A stretch of 64,000 nt of DNA from Streptomyces sp. DSM 15324 (GTDB lineage: Bacteria > Actinomycetota > Actinomycetes > Streptomycetales > Streptomycetaceae): NCBI RefSeq assembly GCF_001514285.1, contig NZ_KQ949032.1, positions 62,001 through 126,000 of the forward strand, in the 5' to 3' direction. This document shows positions 59,478 to 64,000 of this stretch, piece after piece; the stretch's first letter is position 1, and the number at the start of each line of letters is the position of its first letter. The notes under the pieces were generated by a model, which saw only the letters and a list, made by a program, of their open reading frames with translations, made no database searches and was not told where the DNA came from. Made by a program: the position numbers and the translations under genes.

Positions 59478-59996
59478 ATGTCAGAGCTGACCCTCACGGT
59501 CATGCGGCTGGGTTTCCTGGCCGTACTGTGGCTGTTCGTGATCGTGGCCGTCCAGGTCATCCGCAGCGACCTGTTCGGTACGCGCGTCACCCAGCGCGGC
59601 TCGCGACGGGAAGCGGGACGACCGCAGCAGGCCCAGCGCCAGCAGGCGCCCCCGCAGCAGCGCCAGCAGCCCGCCGCGTCCGGCGGCCGCCGGGGCCGCA
59701 ACGCCCCGACCAAGCTCGTCGTGTCCGAGGGCATCCTCACCGGCACGACCGTCGCGTTGCAGGGACAGACCATCACCCTGGGCCGCGCGCACGACAGCAC
59801 GATCGTGCTGGACGACGACTACGCCTCCAGCCGCCATGCCAGGATCTACCCGGACCGCGACGGCCAGTGGATCGTCGAGGACCTGGGCTCCACCAATGGC
59901 ACGTACCTCGACCGAACGCGGTTGACGACCCCCACGCCGATCCCGCTGGGCGCGCCGATCCGTATCGGCAAGACCGTCATCGAGCTGCGGAAGTAG
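59478..59996 (+). CDS. fhaB: FHA domain protein FhaB (FipA-like partner)
   Basis: A 172-aa protein. One N-terminal membrane helix (LTVMRLGFLAVLWLFVIVAVQVI), a Gln/Arg/Pro-rich linker (QQAQRQQAPPQQRQQP), and a C-terminal FHA domain (TLGRAHDSTIVLDDDYASSRHARI; STNGTYLDR). In mycobacteria FhaB/FipA links cell division and kinase signalling. GGGGG stands 6 nt before the ATG. Gap of 10 bp after fhaA. Confidence 0.94.
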   Translation: MSELTLTVMRLGFLAVLWLFVIVAVQVIRSDLFGTRVTQRGSRREAGRPQQAQRQQAPPQQRQQPAASGGRRGRNAPTKLVVSEGILTGTTVALQGQTITLGRAHDSTIVLDDDYASSRHARIYPDRDGQWIVEDLGSTNGTYLDRTRLTTPTPIPLGAPIRIGKTVIELRK

Positions 59997-60136
59997 TGCT
60001 ACATCATGACTGAGCGCGAGCGGAGCGAGCACGCCAGGACAGCCGGCACCCCGGTCCCGGGCGCGCTCCCGACCGGAGGGTGGGCAGTGTGGCTCGACAC
60101 GACCGGCTGTACCCGGGGCCGACGGGCGAGGTGGGC

Positions 60137-61690
60137 ATGAGTCTGTCACTGCGTTTCGCCGCCGGATCGCACAAGGGCATGATCCGCGAGGGCAACGAGG
60201 ACTCCGGTTACGCCGGTCCCCGGCTGCTCGCCATCGCCGACGGCATGGGCGGCGCCGCCGCCGGTGAGGTCGCCTCCTCCGAGGCCATCTCCACCATCGT
60301 CGCCCTCGACGACGACGTGCCCGGCTCCGACGTCCTCACCTCGCTCGGCACCGCGGTGCAGCGCGCCAACGACCAGCTGCGCTCCCTGGTCGAGGAGGAC
60401 CCCCAGCTCGAAGGCATGGGGACCACCCTGACCGCCCTGCTGTGGACGGGCCAGCGCCTCGGTCTGGTGCACGTCGGCGACTCGCGCGCCTACCTGCTCC
60501 GGGACGGCGTACTGACCCAGATCACGCAGGACCACACCTGGGTGCAGCGGCTGGTCGACGAGGGCCGCATCACCGAGGAAGAGGCCACCACCCACCCCCA
60601 GCGCTCCCTGCTGATGCGGGCCCTCGGCAGTGGCGAGCACGTCGAACCCGATCTGTCGATCCGTGAGGTCCGGGCCGGCGACCGCTACCTGATCTGCTCC
60701 GACGGACTGTCCGGTGTGGTCTCCCACCAGACCCTCGAGGAAACCCTCGCCAGCTACCAGGGCCCGCAGGAGACCGTGCAGGAGCTGATCCAGCTCGCAC
60801 TGCGCGGCGGCGGCCCCGACAACATCACCGTCATCGTCGCCGACGTCCTCGACCTGGACACCGGCGACACCCTCGCCGGACAGCTCTCCGACACCCCGGT
60901 CGTGGTCGGCGCGGTCGCCGAGACCCAGCACCAGCTGCACGACAACGGCATCATGCAGACCCCGGCCGGCCGGGCCTCGAACCTCGGCCGCAGGCGCCAC
61001 GCCGGCGGCGGGGGCGGGGGCGGCGCGTTCGGCCCGCCCGGCTCCGGCGGCGACATCACCGGCTTCATCCCCACCGACGGCTTCGGGGAGTACACCGACG
61101 ACGACTTCGTCAAGCCGCGCAAGGGCCGCAGGTGGCTGAAGAGATCCTTCTACAGCGTCCTCACCCTCGCCGTGATCGGCGGGGGTCTCTACGGCGGCTG
61201 GCGCTGGACGCAGACGCAGTACTACGTCGGCACCAACGGCGAACACCTCGCGCTGTACCGGGGCATCAGCCAGGACCTGGCCTGGGTCTCGCTCTCGAAG
61301 GTGGAGAAGGACCACCCCGAGATCGAACTCAAGTACCTCCCGGAGTACCAGCAGAAGCAGGTCCAGGCCACGATCCCCGAGGGCAGCCTGAACAGCGCCC
61401 AGAAGAAGATCGAGGAACTGTCGGTCCAGGCGTCGGCGTGCCAGAAGCAGAAGCAGGCCGACGCGGCCAAGACCAAGGCCAGTTCCAGGACCGGCACCGG
61501 CCAGGCCGGCGGCGGCACGGGAACCACCCCCGTGTCCCTCACGTCCAAGGCTTCACCGAGCCCGACCCCGAACCCGAGCAAGCCGTCGGGTTCGTCGTCC
61601 CCGTCCCCGTCCGCGACCGCCCATCCCAGCCCCGGCCCCACTCTCTCGGAGGAAGAGCAGAAGGTCGTCTCGCGGTGCGGTGAGCAGTAG
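60137..61690 (+). CDS. pstP: PP2C-type Ser/Thr phosphatase PstP
   Basis: A 517-aa membrane phosphatase that dephosphorylates kinases and their targets. PP2C domain 1-240 with metal motifs REGNEDS (18-24), IADGMGG (33-39), HVGDSRAYLL, ICSDGLSG and GGPDNITV. Then a Gly-rich linker, one membrane helix (SVLTLAVIGGGLYGGWRW, about 355-372), and an extracellular domain of about 140 residues ending in a Ser/Pro-rich tail. The start at 60137 matches mycobacterial PstP; a GTG at 60089 with a perfect GGAGGG site gives a 16-aa extension and is a real alternative. Confidence 0.93.
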   Translation: MSLSLRFAAGSHKGMIREGNEDSGYAGPRLLAIADGMGGAAAGEVASSEAISTIVALDDDVPGSDVLTSLGTAVQRANDQLRSLVEEDPQLEGMGTTLTALLWTGQRLGLVHVGDSRAYLLRDGVLTQITQDHTWVQRLVDEGRITEEEATTHPQRSLLMRALGSGEHVEPDLSIREVRAGDRYLICSDGLSGVVSHQTLEETLASYQGPQETVQELIQLALRGGGPDNITVIVADVLDLDTGDTLAGQLSDTPVVVGAVAETQHQLHDNGIMQTPAGRASNLGRRRHAGGGGGGGAFGPPGSGGDITGFIPTDGFGEYTDDDFVKPRKGRRWLKRSFYSVLTLAVIGGGLYGGWRWTQTQYYVGTNGEHLALYRGISQDLAWVSLSKVEKDHPEIELKYLPEYQQKQVQATIPEGSLNSAQKKIEELSVQASACQKQKQADAAKTKASSRTGTGQAGGGTGTTPVSLTSKASPSPTPNPSKPSGSSSPSPSATAHPSPGPTLSEEEQKVVSRCGEQ

Positions 61691-61717
61691 GCAAGCCGTG
61701 AGAGGCCCTGTCACATC

Positions 61718-63157
61718 ATGAGCAGTACTACTAATTCGCCGACGCATCACACGTCCACGATCGGCTCGATCGGCACCCCGAGCCGGCGCAACACCGAGCT
61801 CGCGCTGCTGGTGTTCGCCGTCGTGATCCCGGTCTTCGCCTACGCCAACGTGGGCCTCGCGATCAACGACCAGGTGCCGTCCGGCCTGCTGAGCTACGGC
61901 CTGGGCCTCGGCCTGCTGGCCGGCGTCGCCCATCTCGTCGTACGCAAGTTCGCGCCGTACGCCGACCCGCTGCTGCTGCCGCTGGCCACCCTGCTGAACG
62001 GCCTCGGGCTCGTCGCCATCTGGAGACTGGACCAGTCGAAGCTGCTCCAGCAGATCAAGCAGGCGGGCACGGCCGCGCCCCGGCAGCTGATGTACACGGC
62101 GATGGGCATCGCGCTCTTCATCGTGGTGCTGATCTTCCTCAAGGACCACCGCGTCCTGCAGCGCTACACCTACATCTCCATGGTCGGCGCGGTGTTGCTG
62201 CTGCTCCTCCCGCTCGTCCCCGGTCTCGGCCAGAACATCTACGGCGCGAAGATCTGGATCTCGGTCGCCGGTTTCTCCATCCAGCCCGGTGAGTTCGCCA
62301 AGATCGTGCTGGCGATCTTCTTCGCCGGCTATCTGATGGTGAAGCGCGACGCGCTCGCCCTGGCCAGCCGCCGTGTCCTCGGCCTGTACCTGCCGCGCGG
62401 CCGCGACCTCGGCCCGATCGTCGTGGTCTGGCTGATCTCGATCCTGATCCTGGTCTTCGAGACGGACCTCGGCACCTCGCTGCTGTTCTTCGGAATGTTC
62501 GTCATCATGCTGTACGTCGCCACCGAGCGGACCAGCTGGATCGTCTTCGGTCTGCTGATGTCCGCGGCCGGCGCGGTCGGCGTGGCCCAGTTCGAGAGCC
62601 ACGTCCAGCAGCGTGTCCAGGCCTGGCTCGACCCGATGAACGAGTACAAGCTCTCCCAGGCGGGCCAGGTCGGCCACTCCGAGCAGGCCATGCAGGCGCT
62701 GTGGGCGTTCGGCTCCGGCGGCACCCTCGGCACCGGCTGGGGCCAGGGCCACTCCGAGCTGATCAAGTTCGCGGCCAACTCCGACTTCATCCTCGCCACG
62801 TTCGGCGAGGAGCTGGGCCTCGCCGGCATCATGGCGCTGCTCCTGCTGTACGGCCTGATCGTGGAACGCGGCGTACGCACCGCCCTCGCCGCCCGCGACC
62901 CGTTCGGCAAGCTGCTCGCCATCGGCCTCTCCGGCGCCTTCGCGCTCCAGGTGTTCGTCGTCGCCGGCGGTGTGATGGGCCTCATCCCGCTCACCGGTAT
63001 GACGATGCCCTTCCTGGCGTACGGCGGTTCGTCCGTCATCGCCAACTGGGCCCTGATCGGCATCCTGATCCGGATCAGCGACACCGCGCGGCGTCCCGCC
63101 CCGGCCCCCGCCTCCAACCCCGACGCCGAGATGACCCAGGTGGTCCGCCCGTCATGA
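61718..63157 (+). CDS. rodA: FtsW/RodA-family lipid II polymerase (RodA)
   Basis: A 479-aa SEDS glycosyltransferase with ten predicted helices that polymerises lipid II. Visible are LLPLVPGLGQNIYGAKIWISVAGFSIQPGEFAK (extracellular loop signature), ETDLGTSLLFFGMF with the catalytic Asp equivalent, and GLIPLTGMTMPFLAYGGSSVIANW, the C-terminal SEDS motif. The coding sequence overlaps pbpA by 4 bp, which couples it to its transpeptidase partner. Confidence 0.95.
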   Translation: MSSTTNSPTHHTSTIGSIGTPSRRNTELALLVFAVVIPVFAYANVGLAINDQVPSGLLSYGLGLGLLAGVAHLVVRKFAPYADPLLLPLATLLNGLGLVAIWRLDQSKLLQQIKQAGTAAPRQLMYTAMGIALFIVVLIFLKDHRVLQRYTYISMVGAVLLLLLPLVPGLGQNIYGAKIWISVAGFSIQPGEFAKIVLAIFFAGYLMVKRDALALASRRVLGLYLPRGRDLGPIVVVWLISILILVFETDLGTSLLFFGMFVIMLYVATERTSWIVFGLLMSAAGAVGVAQFESHVQQRVQAWLDPMNEYKLSQAGQVGHSEQAMQALWAFGSGGTLGTGWGQGHSELIKFAANSDFILATFGEELGLAGIMALLLLYGLIVERGVRTALAARDPFGKLLAIGLSGAFALQVFVVAGGVMGLIPLTGMTMPFLAYGGSSVIANWALIGILIRISDTARRPAPAPASNPDAEMTQVVRPS

Positions 63158-64000
63158 ACAAGCCCCTGCGCCGGATCGCGATCTTCTGCGGCCTTCTCGT
63201 GCTGACCCTGCTGCTGCGGGACAACTACCTGCAGTACGTCAAGGCGGACAGCCTGGCGAGCGACACCAAGAACCGCCGCGTCAACATCACGCGCTACTCC
63301 ACCCCTCGCGGAGACATCATCGTCGACGGCAAGGCCATCACCGGCTCCGTCGAGACCACCGGCGACTACAAGTACAAGCGCACCTGGAAGAACGGTGCCA
63401 TGTGGGCGCCGGTCACCGGCTTCTCCTCGCAGGCCTTCGGCGCCAACCAGCTGGAGAAGCTCGAGGACGGCATCCTCTCCGGCAACGACGACCGGCTCTT
63501 CTTCCGCAACACCCTCGACATGATCACGGGCAAGGAGAAGGAGGGCGGCAGCGTCGTCACCACCCTCAACGCCGCCGCCCAGAAGGCCGCCTACGAAGGC
63601 CTCGGCGGCAAGAAGGGCGCCGTCGCCGCGATCGAGCCGTCCACCGGCAAGATCCTGGCCCTGGTCTCCACGCCGTCGTACGACCCCTCCAAGTTCGCCG
63701 GGTCCTCCAACAAGGACCAGGAGGCGTGGCTGGCGGTCAAGAAGGAGAACAACCCCGACGACCCGATGCTGAACCGCGCGCTGCGCGAGACCTATCCGCC
63801 GGGCTCCACGTTCAAGGTGGTCACGGCGGCGGCGGCGCTGGAGAACGGCGAGGTCGAGGGGATCGACGACAAGACGGACACCCCGGACCCGTTCCCGCTG
63901 CCGGAGTCCTCGAGCAAGCTCACCAACGAGCACGGCGCGTGCCGGAACGCCTCCCTGCGGTACGCGCTCATGGTGTCCTGCAACACCGTCTTCGCGAAGA
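63154..64000 (+). CDS. pbpA: class B penicillin-binding protein PbpA (partial)
   Basis: The first 282 codons of a PBP2-type transpeptidase; the 3-prime end is beyond the window. One N-terminal membrane helix (IAIFCGLLVLTLLLR, about 9-23), a pedestal domain with RYSTPRGDIIVDGK, and the start of the transpeptidase domain with S218-T-F-K221 and S275-C-N277. The KTG motif is not yet reached. It overlaps rodA by ATGA; in related genomes a PASTA kinase gene (pknB) follows. RodA and PbpA act together in wall synthesis. Confidence 0.95.
   Translation, partial: MNKPLRRIAIFCGLLVLTLLLRDNYLQYVKADSLASDTKNRRVNITRYSTPRGDIIVDGKAITGSVETTGDYKYKRTWKNGAMWAPVTGFSSQAFGANQLEKLEDGILSGNDDRLFFRNTLDMITGKEKEGGSVVTTLNAAAQKAAYEGLGGKKGAVAAIEPSTGKILALVSTPSYDPSKFAGSSNKDQEAWLAVKKENNPDDPMLNRALRETYPPGSTFKVVTAAAALENGEVEGIDDKTDTPDPFPLPESSSKLTNEHGACRNASLRYALMVSCNTVFAK

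Overview
The window comes from a Streptomyces chromosome, in the core region close to oriC. The evidence is the very high GC content, GTG/TTG starts, 4-bp ATGA/GTGA gene overlaps, a mycothiol-type enzyme, a Bpa proteasome activator, and four perfect ParB parS sites (three within 73 bp at 36151-36223, one at 57979-57992). Gene order (two bkd operons, paired Ser/Thr kinases, paa genes, fhaA-fhaB-pstP-rodA-pbpA) agrees with what I remember of the S. coelicolor SCO38xx region. That comparison is from memory, not from a search.

Layout. 1-6.2 kb: ADP-ribosylglycohydrolase, a MarR/epoxide hydrolase divergon with three operator-like repeats, pirin, and a secreted beta-propeller/Ig-like protein. 6.2-20.9 kb: SseB-like protein, acyl-CoA dehydrogenase, M18 aminopeptidase, a membrane glycosyltransferase with a 54-aa partner, cupin/AraC divergon, secreted and metabolic genes, a K15-type DD-transpeptidase, and a GntR-MFS operon. 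21.0-24.15 kb: a promoter followed by a complete tRNA-like cloverleaf ending 4 nt before the ATG of an unrecognised 776-aa protein, then a 0.65-kb minisatellite. 24.15-27.8 kb: second branched-chain keto-acid dehydrogenase operon (bkdA2B2C2). 28-36 kb: two divergent Ser/Thr kinases, Bpa, a quinone oxidoreductase, and a K+ channel facing a free-standing copy of its own RCK domain. 36-38.7 kb: parS cluster, moeA, mobA. 38.7-42.9 kb: bkdA1B1C1 and the Lrp-type regulator bkdR. 42.9-53.5 kb: phenylacetate genes (paaR-like tetR, paaH, paaN, paaABCDE), interrupted by a trmH-HTTM-DUF5819 operon. 53.6-58.2 kb: an acyl-CoA dehydrogenase lacking the catalytic glutamate behind a KstR-like palindrome, rhodanese, J-domain protein, DUF2252 protein, and tRNA-Leu(CAG). 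58.6-64 kb: the fhaA-fhaB-pstP-rodA-pbpA cell-wall/phospho-signalling operon, cut by the window edge in pbpA.

How genes work together. The bkd operons feed branched acyl-CoA starters into fatty acid and polyketide synthesis. The paa genes convert phenylacetyl-CoA towards acetyl-/succinyl-CoA. A shared palindrome ACCGA-N4-TCGGT occurs at the paaA, paaH/paaN and bkdA1/bkdR promoters, each next to a DnaA-box-like TTNTCCACA, which suggests common control. The right-hand operon couples FHA phospho-readers and a PP2C phosphatase to lateral or septal peptidoglycan synthesis. The strongest candidate for an undescribed system is the tRNA-like leader and its 776-aa protein at 21.0-23.5 kb.
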